Shown in pieces: positions 9,401-17,525 of a stretch of 64,000 nt of DNA. This DNA comes from Phycisphaerae bacterium (GTDB lineage: Bacteria; Planctomycetota; Phycisphaerae; Phycisphaerales; UBA1924). The stretch covers positions 62,001 through 126,000 of the forward strand of contig BJHL01000005.1 in assembly GCA_014192545.1 (NCBI GenBank), read 5' to 3'. Position 1 is the stretch's first letter, and the number at the start of each line of letters is the position of its first letter. Under the pieces are notes generated by a model, which saw nothing but the letters and a program-made list of their open reading frames with translations, searched no databases and had not been told where the DNA came from. The translations under genes and the position numbers were made by a program.

Positions 9401-9829
9401 ATCACCACGCGCGACGCTTTCACTGGCGAACGCCTCGCCATCTTCCCGCCCTCCGCAGGCAGTTGGGGCATCTTCACTCCCGACAGTTCCATGCACATCC
9501 CTATCGGCAACCGCATCCGCATCTTGAGTGCTCGCACGGGCCAACTCGTCCGCGAATTTTCCGCCAGCGACGGCTCCGGGTTCAACGCCGTCACACCTGA
9601 CAACTCTCGCATCATCGCCGCCAGTTCCACCAGCGTCATGACCGTTTGGGATTTCAACACCGGTCGCCGCGTCGCTCAGCTTCCCTTCAGTGGCCTTGTC
9701 GCTATGCATCACGACGGCACCCTCGCCGTCATCGGTTCTGACCGCATCCTCCGCATGGTCCGCCCCTCGGGCGATATCAACGACCCGCGCGCCGCCCCGC
9801 TTCCACTTCCCACACCGCCCCAACAATAA
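6464..9829 (+). CDS. Membrane Ser/Thr protein kinase with C-terminal beta-propeller
   Basis: A 1121-residue Hanks-type kinase. The kinase domain (about 100-405) has the glycine loop QGGFGVVY (110-116), the ATP lysine in VALKVV (K132), catalytic HRDIKPSN (223-230), DFG (246-248) and the TPEYMSPEQ activation segment, so it should be active. One membrane helix at about 426-447 follows. The remaining 670 residues are a WD40/YVTN-like propeller with repeats such as YSPDGQYLAG, ALSADGSVVYSVGEDS and MTVWDFNTGRRVAQL. The N-terminal region (LFHAIADLPAGD) is the usual leader of planctomycete kinases. The start appears to be TTG at 6464, with only a weak ribosome site (AGAAG), suggesting coupling to the sigma gene 18 bases upstream. 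Confidence 0.93.
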   Translation: MPNNSPNNSPPNPPSAPQQDWPAVEQLFHAIADLPAGDQTREVTAATANNPWLRDRVLELARADRGATRDSLVHIENATHALRAEIESSAAAPKIPERIGPYIIKSRIAQGGFGVVYLAEQIHPIRREVALKVVRPGFDIALVLSRFEAERQTLARLTHPNIARILDAGQTEDQRPYFAMEYVPGGKITTYCDEHKLSIPQRLRLFVAACRAIHHAHQKAVVHRDIKPSNVLVAESDGHPIVKVIDFGIAKLLDASLELGATRQTIGTTVGTPEYMSPEQASRDGGDIDVRSDIYSLGVLVYELTTGLLPRDPDTLRALAPAELFKSIASADTAAPTRRLRDAGDKAEPFATARGLPSARALREVMRGDLSTIIQKATAREQSRRYQDAQTLADDIERYLELRPITAREPSIAYRTSCFLRRHRTRLLVATLASLFILVTTFSIWSTINSREQAVQRATRDKALAYDLAIDSISAASLALEKGDATTARERLRAVPMQHRQWEWRVLWGWATRESDFATVPHTSGRMAMNQLGSRLAVSGNGDLMSVVNTDTGKVIFNLPTGFWTPGIAWHPKTRELAIGQLGGIWIGNPDHPQSARTLASIGIPMGLAYSPDGQYLAGLYHRNEGGKAVRIINAQTGELVVGLAGAAHMAITALRDRNIFIWGEVGGELVAYDMTTRREIGRVRVGGDSISSIVVADDNSFLVAASQRDIAVIDTANFTVRTRMLAGHSPFDLALSADGSVVYSVGEDSVLRAFSTTTGTPLQATSNTLVQPHALAIDNRHNRLYVGVLSSGRIASFPTQIDAGELRPGPSGAKPNAFFVGNICAVQKATQRGSPWIRDTSEYQFLDNQTLRTLSVIPSERITGWGSYLAPHPTDPDLYWVLQNQTLELRRVSDSSLVRTVSCPSADRLDSGRTSPHLIVKNISGGWTLRDLTTGDILTDHTSLEGVLVEGTSPDGTLVQCSEVLDDPQTPDTTKRSAITTRDAFTGERLAIFPPSAGSWGIFTPDSSMHIPIGNRIRILSARTGQLVREFSASDGSGFNAVTPDNSRIIAASSTSVMTVWDFNTGRRVAQLPFSGLVAMHHDGTLAVIGSDRILRMVRPSGDINDPRAAPLPLPTPPQQ

Positions 9830-9832
9830 CGC

Positions 9833-10540
9833 GTGCCTTCTTCGCCCATCAATCCACCCGCGCCCATGACGCCCGTTCCCTGCTCACCGCTCACGCAGCA
9901 CCTCATCGTGTTCGGCGGCACCTTCGACCCACCGCACGAAGGCCACGTCCAACTCACGTCCGCCGCTCGCGATGTCATCGACGCCAAGGCCTCACTGCTT
10001 TTCGTCCCCGCCGCCGTTTCACCTTTCAAAGTGGGTCTTGCCGCTACACCCGCCGAGCACCGTGCCGCCATGCTGCGCCTCGCCATCGCGCCGCTTCGCG
10101 ACGCTTACATGTGGACCGACGAAATCGATCGCGCGAAACTTTCATCCACAACTCCCAGTTTCACCATCGACACCATTACACGTCTGCAATCGCAATTGCC
10201 AAACGCACGCATCACGTTGCTCATCGGTGCCGACCAAGCCGCGAGTTTTCACAAATGGCGTGATGCAACGCAACTGCTGCCGCACGTCCGCGTCCTGCTC
10301 CGCGACCCCCACACCGAGGCGGACTCCCTGCTCTCTGCCCTGCGCGCCACCGAAGTCTGGACCAGCGATCAACTCACGACCTGGCACAAAAGCACGCTCT
10401 TACTCCCCCTCGCTCTCCACCCCGCGCGCAGTACCGACATCCGCCAGCGGATCGCTGCCACCAGCATCGATTCAGTCCCGCCCAACTGGCTCAATCCCGC
10501 CGTCGCGCAGTACATTTCGCGCCACGCGCTCTATTCGTAA
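9833..10540 (+). CDS. nadD: Nicotinate-nucleotide adenylyltransferase
   Basis: A protein of up to 235 residues that adenylates nicotinate mononucleotide to deamido-NAD in NAD synthesis. The nucleotidyltransferase signature is seen as GGTFDPPHEGH, with the HxGH ATP-binding motif; downstream LLIGADQAASFHKWRD is the typical NadD substrate segment, and the C-terminal STDIRQRIA plus YISRHALY match the family's ISSTxIR and final helix. The frame opens with GTG at 9833, only 3 bases after the kinase stop; an ATG at 9866 is an equally good start and would give the normal family length. The close spacing implies transcription with the kinase. Confidence 0.92.
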   Translation: MPSSPINPPAPMTPVPCSPLTQHLIVFGGTFDPPHEGHVQLTSAARDVIDAKASLLFVPAAVSPFKVGLAATPAEHRAAMLRLAIAPLRDAYMWTDEIDRAKLSSTTPSFTIDTITRLQSQLPNARITLLIGADQAASFHKWRDATQLLPHVRVLLRDPHTEADSLLSALRATEVWTSDQLTTWHKSTLLLPLALHPARSTDIRQRIAATSIDSVPPNWLNPAVAQYISRHALYS

Positions 10541-10615
10541 CAGCGCAGCAAGCCGTCGCGGGCCCAGCATTGCACGATCCCACCATCACCGGAAAATTCG
10601 CATTGCCGCTCATGC

Positions 10616-11374
10616 TCAAGTGTTGGCCAGTCGCTTGCGCGCAACCGCCACCGCCGCCGGGTTCACGTCACTCCCCGCAAACACCCGCCCCAGTTTCTTC
10701 GCCGCAACCAGCGTCGTCCCACTTCCGCAACACGGATCAACCACCAATCCACCCGCCGGAGAGCACGCACCCACCAGCATCTCCAACAGTGCAAGAGGTT
10801 TCTGCGTCGGATACCCCGTCCGCTCGCGACTCATGTTGTTGATCGACGGCACATCCAGCACATCCGTCGCCTTCTTGGTTTTCCCCGCCAGCCGCCGACT
10901 CGTCGCCGCCACCCGCGGAGCCTGAAAAAACGCCTTTTCGGGCTCCACGCAATACAAAAAAATATCATCATGCTTGCGCGCAAAGCACCTGGGCGACGAA
11001 CCACCCAGCCCATACGCCCACACCAAGTGATTCACAAATCGATCCGCCCCCAGCACCTCATCCATCAGCAAGCGAATGTGATGACTCGCCCGCCAATCGC
11101 AATGAATCAGCACATTCCCGCTGACTTTCATCGCTGGCATCGTCGCCACCAGCCGCTCGCGCAGCCACGCCACATACTCCACCATCGTGGGCCACGCATC
11201 CACATACTTCGTCGTCGCCGCCGTCGTCCCGCGCCGCCACGCCGCCATCTTCGCCTTCACCGGCGTGTACTGCGACCGCCCCGTGTTAAACGGCGGGTCC
11301 ACATAAAGCATGTCCACACTCGCCTTGTCCAGCGTGCTCGCAAACCCCAGCCAATCTGCCTTCACAACACCCAT
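10616..11374 (-). CDS. Orphan site-specific DNA methyltransferase (beta class)
   Basis: A DNA N6-adenine or N4-cytosine methyltransferase. Catalytic motif IV appears as YVDPPFNTG near the N terminus and the SAM-binding motif as DPCCGSGTT near the C terminus; this IV-before-I order is that of the beta class. TGYPTQKPLALLEMLV is the typical motif X-like segment. The cysteine in DPCC replaces the usual Phe of DPFCGSGTT. The start is uncertain: 11374 (MGVVKADW) gives a 252-residue enzyme, while 11440 would use an ATG within a GCATGC palindrome shared with the divergent gene at 11439. No restriction endonuclease or specificity subunit lies nearby, so it may act as a regulatory or housekeeping methylase. 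Confidence 0.85.
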   Translation of the reverse strand: MGVVKADWLGFASTLDKASVDMLYVDPPFNTGRSQYTPVKAKMAAWRRGTTAATTKYVDAWPTMVEYVAWLRERLVATMPAMKVSGNVLIHCDWRASHHIRLLMDEVLGADRFVNHLVWAYGLGGSSPRCFARKHDDIFLYCVEPEKAFFQAPRVAATSRRLAGKTKKATDVLDVPSINNMSRERTGYPTQKPLALLEMLVGACSPAGGLVVDPCCGSGTTLVAAKKLGRVFAGSDVNPAAVAVARKRLANT

Positions 11375-11438
11375 GCCGCCAGCATAGGTTTCGCCGCTTC
11401 CTGAGCTTTCCCCATCACGACCTCGCCAACCATTCCGC

Positions 11439-12083
11439 ATGCGAACCCCGCGCCACGCCGGCATCCTCAAAACCCTCCTCATCATCCTCGCCATCATCGC
11501 TGCGATCGGCATCGCGCTGGGCATCTGGGCCGCCATGAGTTGGCGAAGCTGGACCGCAACCGGCATGCAAAACGCCGCCGCCACCATGGTGCAGCAAAGT
11601 GGCCTTGACCCCCAGCAACAACAAGCCGTCATGCAGCGCGTGCAAACTCTCGCTACCGACTTCAAAGCCGGCAAACTCTCCATCGAGCAAATGCAAGGCA
11701 TCGCCGAGCAAGTCGCGCGAGGCCCGCTTCTGCCTGCAGGCGTCGCGTGGGGTCTCCAAGAGCGCTACGTCGCCGTGAGTCTGCTCAACGATCAAGAAAA
11801 GGCCGAAGCTCGCATGCACCTCCAACGCATCGCCCGCGGCGTCATCGAGAAAAAAATCCCCCTCGAAGCCTTCAACGAAATCGTCGCCCCCATCAGCACC
11901 AAACAACCCAACGGCTCCATGAAGCCCAAAGACCAGCTCACGCTCGACGAACTCAAAGCCCTCGTCGCCCGCGCAAAAGCCAAAGCCGACGGTGCATCGA
12001 TCCCCCTCGAACCCTTCACAATTGACATCGCCGCCGAACTCGACAAAGCCATCGCCGCCGCCAAACCAACCACCAAACCCTGA
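11439..12083 (+). CDS. Membrane-anchored protein of unknown function
   Basis: A 214-residue protein with one N-terminal membrane helix (LLIILAIIAAIGIALGIWAA, about 13-32) preceded by basic residues, so the rest should lie outside the cytoplasm. The soluble part is predicted largely helical, rich in Gln, Ala and Lys, with heptad-like segments (MVQQSGLDPQQQQAVMQRVQ) and a KLSIEQMQGIAEQVA stretch. No family is recognised. It precedes the ComEA-like gene by 27 bases on the same strand and may be cotranscribed with it. Confidence 0.7.
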   Translation: MRTPRHAGILKTLLIILAIIAAIGIALGIWAAMSWRSWTATGMQNAAATMVQQSGLDPQQQQAVMQRVQTLATDFKAGKLSIEQMQGIAEQVARGPLLPAGVAWGLQERYVAVSLLNDQEKAEARMHLQRIARGVIEKKIPLEAFNEIVAPISTKQPNGSMKPKDQLTLDELKALVARAKAKADGASIPLEPFTIDIAAELDKAIAAAKPTTKP

Positions 12084-12110
12084 TTCCCTCTGCCGCATTA
12101 CACTCTCCCC

Positions 12111-12773
12111 ATGGCCCAGCCGCAAGCCAACTCCAAAGCCAATCCCACCACCACCTCCATCGCCGGCCCGGCCAAGTGGGCAGCAGTGGGGGCCCTCGTC
12201 ACTGCCAGCGGCGCAGGTGCACTCTGGAGCCTCACGCGCCAACCCGCGCCCACCAGCACGCTGCCGCCACCGCCTGCCATCGTCACGCCTTCACAAACAA
12301 CAACGCAATCGCGCGAACCCGTCCTCATCTCCCAACTCCCCGAAAAGCAACCCGATCCGGCCCCTACACCAACCCCCGCGCCGCAGCAATTCATCGAATC
12401 CCCCAACCCCAAAGTCATCTCCCCTTCAACCATCGGCCCGCCGCTCCCAACTGAACCCAAGCCAGAGCCGAAGTCCGAACCCAAAGCCGACCCCAAGCCC
12501 GATCCGAAACCCGACGTAACTCCCGCGCCCAAATCTGACCCTAAGCCCACTCCAAAACCCGACCCCAAACCCGCCACCAAACTCATCAACATCAACACCG
12601 CCTCCTCCGCCGAAATCGAACTCCTCCCCGATATCGGTCCAAGCCTCGCCCAGCGCATCATCGAACACCGAACCAAAAACGGCCCCTTCCAATCCCTCGC
12701 CGACCTCGACAAAGTCCGCGGCATAGGCCCCAAAACCATCGAAAAACTCCGCGACCGCATCACCTTCAAGTAA
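12111..12773 (+). CDS. ComEA-like helix-hairpin-helix protein
   Basis: A 220-residue protein with an N-terminal hydrophobic anchor (about 21-43), a long Pro/Lys/Asp linker (about 45-155: many KPDPKP-type repeats) and a C-terminal helix-hairpin-helix domain (about 160-220). The domain reads LININTASSAEIELLPDIGP then GIGPKTIEKLRDRI, with the two GIG/DIG hairpins that bind DNA backbone. ComEA proteins bind incoming DNA outside the membrane during transformation, but the linker here is unusually long and no other competence gene is in the window, so uptake is only a possibility. It is followed by a structured repeat and then mfd. Confidence 0.85.
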   Translation: MAQPQANSKANPTTTSIAGPAKWAAVGALVTASGAGALWSLTRQPAPTSTLPPPPAIVTPSQTTTQSREPVLISQLPEKQPDPAPTPTPAPQQFIESPNPKVISPSTIGPPLPTEPKPEPKSEPKADPKPDPKPDVTPAPKSDPKPTPKPDPKPATKLININTASSAEIELLPDIGPSLAQRIIEHRTKNGPFQSLADLDKVRGIGPKTIEKLRDRITFK

Positions 12774-12784
12774 TCGGTCCAATC

Positions 12785-12839
12785 GGTAGGCCGCCCCGGT
12801 AGGCCGCCACTCCGTGGCGGCCGCGAGCGCAGCTCGCAG
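12785..12839 (+). repeat. Structured repeat, TCC-loop hairpin family, upstream of mfd
   Basis: A doubled GGTAGG leader is followed by a 9-bp hairpin (stem GGCCGCCAC, loop TCC) and a second hairpin (GCGAGC, loop GCA, GCTCGC). The same layout recurs at 16492 just after mfd with a different but equally paired first stem. Confidence 0.9.
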
Positions 12840-12960
12840 TCTTTCCCCCTACCTTCCTCCCGATGCCCCCCGCGCGCCCCCTCCCGCCGCGCCCCTCCCC
12901 AAGGGTCCCTCTCCCCCAAGACCCCCGCGCCAAATCCGCGCGCCCACCCCGGAGGCCCAC

Positions 12961-15900
12961 ATGACCTCCCCAACTTCCCCCGCGCAATCCGGCCGCGCCG
13001 ACCTCGTCGCCCGATTCGCTGCGCACCCAACCCTCATCACCCTCTCCCAAAACCTCGCCAACAAAAAACGCTGCGTCTGCATCGGCAGCGTCGGCTCATC
13101 GACCGCTCTCCTCGCCGGCGCACTCACACGCTCGCTCAATCGTCCCGTGATCCTCGTCACCGCCCACCTCGACGACGCCGACGAAGCCTGCGAAGAACTC
13201 CTCGCCAGCGGCGTGCGCGCCCTGCGCATCCCCGCGCTCGAATCAAGCCCGGGCGAATCCGCCATCGCCGCCGATCTCCTCGCCGCGCGCCTTCGCCTCG
13301 CACGGACGCTCCCCACACTCGCAGGCCCCGCCGTCATCCTCGCCAGCATCCAGTCGCTCATGCAGAGCGTCCCCACACCAAAGAAGCTCGACAACGTCGC
13401 CCGCGTCATTCGCAAAGGCGACCGCGTCAATCTCAGCGACCTCGCCCACTGGCTCCAAGCCAGCGGCTACAAACGCCTCGACGCCGTCGAAGAACCAGGC
13501 GACTTCGCATTGCGAGGCGGCATCCTCGACATCTTCCCAACCACTCCCGCCTCGCTCGATGCTTCCAACGAAAGCATGAACACCGGAGGCGACCCCGCCC
13601 CCGTGCGCCTCGACTTCTTCGGCGACGAAGTCGATCGCCTCTGCGAAATCGACGTCGAAACCATGGGCGCCGACCGCGCCATCGAAGGCGTCGAAATCAT
13701 CGCCGCTAACGCAGGCGACCTGCGCGACGACACCAACCAAAGCATCCTCGAACTCATCCCGCGCGAAGCCGTGGTCCTGCTCGCCGAAACCATGGAGATC
13801 GTCGAGCAAGGCCGCGGCTACTTCGAACGCATCAGCGACAGCAAAGGCATCTTCGGCCCACCCGCCGTCTTGAAGCTGCTCGAATCGCGCTTTCACACCC
13901 TCGCCGAGATCAATCAATTCAGCGCAGGCGGACTCGCCAGCGACGTCAAACTCGAACTGCCCGTGCAAAGCGTCCCCATGTTCAGCAAGGACGCGTATCA
14001 AGCAATCGTCGAACTCGCGGCGATTGAAGAAGGACCACCCAAAACAAATGTCGTCGTCATCTGCCAAAACGAAGGCGAAAAACAACGCCTCAGCGAACTC
14101 GTAACCGAGCACGCCCCCGACTTCACATCACGCATCGAAAGTGTGATTGGCTACCTCCACCGCGGCCTGATTCTCTCTTTCTCCGACCCTTCGTCACTTC
14201 GTCACTCCGTCACTTCGTCACTCGCCTTCATTCCGTATCACGAACTCATGTCCCGCTTCACTGTCCGTCGCAGCGCACGCATCGTGCGCACCCACCGCGC
14301 GATGGACACCTTCCTCGACTTTGACGAAGGTGACTACGTCGTCCACCAGGAACACGGCATCGCCCGCTTCCTGGGCCTCAAACTCATGGCCCCGCGTGAG
14401 CTGCCCGTCGCGCAGCGCGCCATCCTCTCGCCCACCGCCAACGCCAAACGCCTGCAAGAACAAGAGGAATATCTCATCCTCGAATTCTCCAGCGCCAGCA
14501 AGCTCTACGTTCCCGCTACCCAAGTTGATCGCGTCCAAAAATACGTCGGCGGCTTCTCCGGCAAGCCCCAACTCAGCACCCTCGGCGGCCAAAAGTGGAA
14601 GCACCAAAAGGATCGCGTCGCCGAAAGCGTCAAAGACCTCGCGGGCGAACTCCTCCGCGTCCGCGCCGCACGCGAACACCTGCCAGGCACCAGCTACCCC
14701 AACGACACAAATTGGCAAAACGAATTCGAAGAAGAGTTCCCCTACGAAGAAACCGCCGACCAGCTCGCCGCGCTGCAAGAAATCAAACGCGACATGCACG
14801 CCAAACGCCCCATGGACCGCCTCCTCTGCGGCGACGTGGGCTTTGGCAAAACCGAACTCGCCATCCGCGCTGCCTTCAAAGCCGCTGAATTCGGCAAGCA
14901 AGTCGCCGTGCTCGTGCCCACCACCGTCCTCGCTGAACAACACGAACGCACCTTTCGTTCGCGCTTCGCGGGCTATCCCTTCAAAGTCGAAAGCATCTCG
15001 CGTTTCAAAACCGATCAGCAAGTCAAAGACGTCCTCGATCGCCTGCGCAAAGGCCAAGTCGATGTCGTGATCGGCACCCATCGCCTCCTCAGCCAAGATG
15101 TCATCTTCGCTGACTTGGGCCTCGTGATCGTTGACGAAGAACAGCGCTTCGGCGTCGAACACAAAGAAGGCCTGTTGCGTCTCCGCCTCACCGTCGATGT
15201 CCTCACCCTCAGCGCAACCCCCATCCCGCGCACACTGCACATGGCCATGCTCGGCATTCGCGACATCTCCAGCCTCACCACCGCCCCCGCCGACCGCCGC
15301 GCAATCGTCACCGAAGTCATTCCCTACAACACCATTCGCATCAAGCAAGCCATCGAGCGCGAACTCGCCCGCGAAGGCCAAATCTACTTCGTCCACAACC
15401 GCGTCCACGACATCAAATCCGTCGCCGACGACATCCACCGCCTCGCCCCCGATGCCCGCATCGTCATAGGCCACGGCCAAATGAACCCGCATGAACTCGA
15501 AGAAGTCATGCTCAAATTCATCCGCCGCGAAGCCGACATTCTCGTCGCCACCACCATCATCGAAAGCGGCATCGACATCGCGACCGCCAACACGATGATC
15601 ATCAACGACGCAGATCGCTTTGGCTTAAGTGACCTCCACCAACTCCGCGGCCGCGTGGGTCGAAGCAAACACCGCGGCTACTGCTACCTGTTGCTACCCG
15701 TCGACCGCGCCCTCAAAGAAACCGCCCAAAAACGACTGAAAGCCCTCGAGCAATACTCCATGCTCGGCGCCGGTTTCAAAATCGCCATGCGCGATCTCGA
15801 AATCCGCGGCGCAGGCAACATCCTCGGCTCCGAACAAAGCGGCCACATCGCCGCCGTCGGTTACGAGATGTATTGCCGCCTCCTCGAAGACGCCGTCCAC

Positions 15901-16497
15901 ACCCTCAACAACGACCCCAAGCCCGAGCCGCCCAGCAGCACCACCGTCGAAATCGGCATCGGTGGCCTCATCCCCAAAGCCTACATCCCCAGCGACAAAC
16001 GCCGTCTGGCCGTCTACCGCCGCGTCGCCACCGCCGGCACGATGCCCGATCTCGATCAAGCTCTCGCCGATATCCGCGATGCATACGGCATGCCCCCCGC
16101 CGCACTCATCCGCCTCGTCGAACTCGCGCAGTTGCGTCTCGCGTTGTCCGCCCTCAACGTCCGCGCCGTCACCATCCGCGACAAAGACGTCATCTTCTTC
16201 TGCAAAAATCGCCTCCCCGTCGCCCACGCCCTCGCGTCCCGCGTCGAAACCCAATCCGCCGCCGCTGCCACCATCCGTCCCCTCGCCCCCGAGCAACCAG
16301 GCGGCCTCGACATGGTCTACTTCCGCCCGCCCGATGCATACCTCGAACCCGCCACGCTGCTCACCATCCTCCGCAAACGCCTAGGCCTCATGCCCGTACT
16401 CGTGGAACCCGAAGCCCCCGCGCCCGCACCCGCGCCAGCCAAGCAATTGCCAACAAAACGCCGCCCGCCGCCGCCACCCGGCAAGCGCACCCGGTAG
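12961..16497 (+). CDS. mfd: Transcription-repair coupling factor Mfd
   Basis: A 1178-residue superfamily 2 translocase that releases RNA polymerase stalled at lesions and recruits UvrA. The UvrB-like N-terminal module (about 1-400), the RNA-polymerase-interacting domain (FDEGDYVVHQEHGIARFLGL) and the RecG-like motor are all present: Walker A GDVGFGKTELA near 624, DEEQ near 725, then TTIIESGIDI and LRGRVGRSKHRGYCYLL. The C-terminal TRCF domain follows. The ATG at 12961 has GGAGG upstream. Two oddities: residues about 411-421 are encoded by four tandem octamers that look inserted, and the TAG stop lies inside the GGTAGG of a downstream repeat. The C terminus is Pro/Lys-rich. Confidence 0.96.
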   Translation: MTSPTSPAQSGRADLVARFAAHPTLITLSQNLANKKRCVCIGSVGSSTALLAGALTRSLNRPVILVTAHLDDADEACEELLASGVRALRIPALESSPGESAIAADLLAARLRLARTLPTLAGPAVILASIQSLMQSVPTPKKLDNVARVIRKGDRVNLSDLAHWLQASGYKRLDAVEEPGDFALRGGILDIFPTTPASLDASNESMNTGGDPAPVRLDFFGDEVDRLCEIDVETMGADRAIEGVEIIAANAGDLRDDTNQSILELIPREAVVLLAETMEIVEQGRGYFERISDSKGIFGPPAVLKLLESRFHTLAEINQFSAGGLASDVKLELPVQSVPMFSKDAYQAIVELAAIEEGPPKTNVVVICQNEGEKQRLSELVTEHAPDFTSRIESVIGYLHRGLILSFSDPSSLRHSVTSSLAFIPYHELMSRFTVRRSARIVRTHRAMDTFLDFDEGDYVVHQEHGIARFLGLKLMAPRELPVAQRAILSPTANAKRLQEQEEYLILEFSSASKLYVPATQVDRVQKYVGGFSGKPQLSTLGGQKWKHQKDRVAESVKDLAGELLRVRAAREHLPGTSYPNDTNWQNEFEEEFPYEETADQLAALQEIKRDMHAKRPMDRLLCGDVGFGKTELAIRAAFKAAEFGKQVAVLVPTTVLAEQHERTFRSRFAGYPFKVESISRFKTDQQVKDVLDRLRKGQVDVVIGTHRLLSQDVIFADLGLVIVDEEQRFGVEHKEGLLRLRLTVDVLTLSATPIPRTLHMAMLGIRDISSLTTAPADRRAIVTEVIPYNTIRIKQAIERELAREGQIYFVHNRVHDIKSVADDIHRLAPDARIVIGHGQMNPHELEEVMLKFIRREADILVATTIIESGIDIATANTMIINDADRFGLSDLHQLRGRVGRSKHRGYCYLLLPVDRALKETAQKRLKALEQYSMLGAGFKIAMRDLEIRGAGNILGSEQSGHIAAVGYEMYCRLLEDAVHTLNNDPKPEPPSSTTVEIGIGGLIPKAYIPSDKRRLAVYRRVATAGTMPDLDQALADIRDAYGMPPAALIRLVELAQLRLALSALNVRAVTIRDKDVIFFCKNRLPVAHALASRVETQSAAAATIRPLAPEQPGGLDMVYFRPPDAYLEPATLLTILRKRLGLMPVLVEPEAPAPAPAPAKQLPTKRRPPPPPGKRTR
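14192..14223 (+). repeat. Four tandem CGTCACTY octamers inside mfd
   Basis: Exact octamers CGTCACTT, CGTCACTC, CGTCACTT, CGTCACTC follow each other in the mfd reading frame and encode the odd stretch SSLRHSVTSS. The same octamer is repeated at 58327-58369 in a non-coding gap. Confidence 0.95.
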
Positions 16498-16547
16498 GTC
16501 GCCTCGGTAGGTCGCCTCTCCGAGGCGACCGCGAGCGCAGCTCGCAG
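16492..16547 (+). repeat. Structured repeat, TCC-loop hairpin family, downstream of mfd
   Basis: Same layout and orientation as 12785-12839: two GGTAGG boxes, a 9-bp hairpin (stem GGTCGCCTC, loop TCC), then the identical GCGAGC-GCA-GCTCGC hairpin. Stem changes relative to the other copy are compensated on both sides. Its first box supplies the TAG stop codon of mfd. Confidence 0.92.
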
Positions 16548-16564
16548 GCCTTCTTCGCTCCCTT

Positions 16565-17425
16565 CTACAACTGAATCGCCCCGAGCATCGCGAGTTCATC
16601 CTCCGACAACTCCCGCGTACTCCCCGCCACTTCCTGCTCATCCAAATAGCTCTGCGGATGCTTGCGCTGCAAGTCCGCCACCATCGCCACCCCATCAATC
16701 ACCTGCATCGACCCATCCATGTGCTCCACCAGCGCGGTGCCACTCTCCACCCAGTCGCCGCAATTGAAGTACATCATCCCATCCACTCCCGTGCGTTGTT
16801 CCGCCTTGTGGATATGCCCGCACACCACGCCATCAAACCCGCGTGACCGCGCCTGCTCTTCAATCGTCTCTTCAAACCGCGCAATGTGCATGCACGCCTT
16901 CTTCACCTTCAGCTTCAGATACTGACTCAGCGACCAATGCCCCAGCCCCAGCATCGCCCGCAACCGGCTGTACTGCCTGCTCACCGTCACGAGGTTGTCA
17001 TACGCCACGCCACCCGCCGCACTCAGCACGCGATGATGCCGCACAACCACGTCCGCCTCATCGCCGTGCATCACCAGCAGCCGCTTGCCTTGCAGCGTCG
17101 TGTGCGCGTACTCGCGATGAATCTCCACGCCCCCAAATGTCAGCCCGGCAAACTCGCGTGCCGCGTCGTCATGATTCCCGGGAATGTAAACAACCTTCGT
17201 CCCTTGCTTGGCAAGTTTCAATATCCGCCGCACCACACGGTTATGACTCTCAGGCCACCACCAACGCTTGCGCAGCCGCCACATGTCAATCACATCACCC
17301 ACGAGGTACAACGTGTCGCAGTCCACGCGCTTCAAAAAATCCCCCACCGCCTCGGCACTCGCCGACGTTGATCCCAAATGCAGATCACTCACAAAGACCG
17401 CACGATATCGAAGTGACACAGCCAT
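16565..17425 (-). CDS. LpxH-like UDP-2,3-diacylglucosamine diphosphatase / metallophosphoesterase
   Basis: A 286-residue calcineurin-like phosphoesterase. The five metal-binding motifs are visible in order: SDLHLG, LVGDVIDMW, IPGNHDD, VMHGDEAD and VVCGHIHKAE. Length and motif pattern (GDVIDMWRLR, GNHDD, HGDEAD) match the LpxH/LpxH2-like group that cleaves UDP-2,3-diacylglucosamine to lipid X in lipid A synthesis; other roles are possible because no lpx gene is adjacent. The start at 17425 is set by AAGGAGG 9 bases upstream. About 100 bases further upstream lies a 7-bp inverted repeat (17526-17547) that may be its operator. Confidence 0.85.
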   Translation of the reverse strand: MAVSLRYRAVFVSDLHLGSTSASAEAVGDFLKRVDCDTLYLVGDVIDMWRLRKRWWWPESHNRVVRRILKLAKQGTKVVYIPGNHDDAAREFAGLTFGGVEIHREYAHTTLQGKRLLVMHGDEADVVVRHHRVLSAAGGVAYDNLVTVSRQYSRLRAMLGLGHWSLSQYLKLKVKKACMHIARFEETIEEQARSRGFDGVVCGHIHKAEQRTGVDGMMYFNCGDWVESGTALVEHMDGSMQVIDGVAMVADLQRKHPQSYLDEQEVAGSTRELSEDELAMLGAIQL

Positions 17426-17525
17426 ACCCAGCGCCTCCTTCGCGCAGCTAACCCGTCCTCCCAACGTGAACAACCGCTCCTGCCCTACTCTCTATTTTCG
17501 TCACAAGTGCCACAAATGCAACCCC

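Noticed and set aside
14218-15492. A 424-codon open frame on the minus strand
   Set aside because: It is antisense to the motor domain of mfd, and its Asp/Glu/Gly-rich composition is the mirror of the mfd codons.
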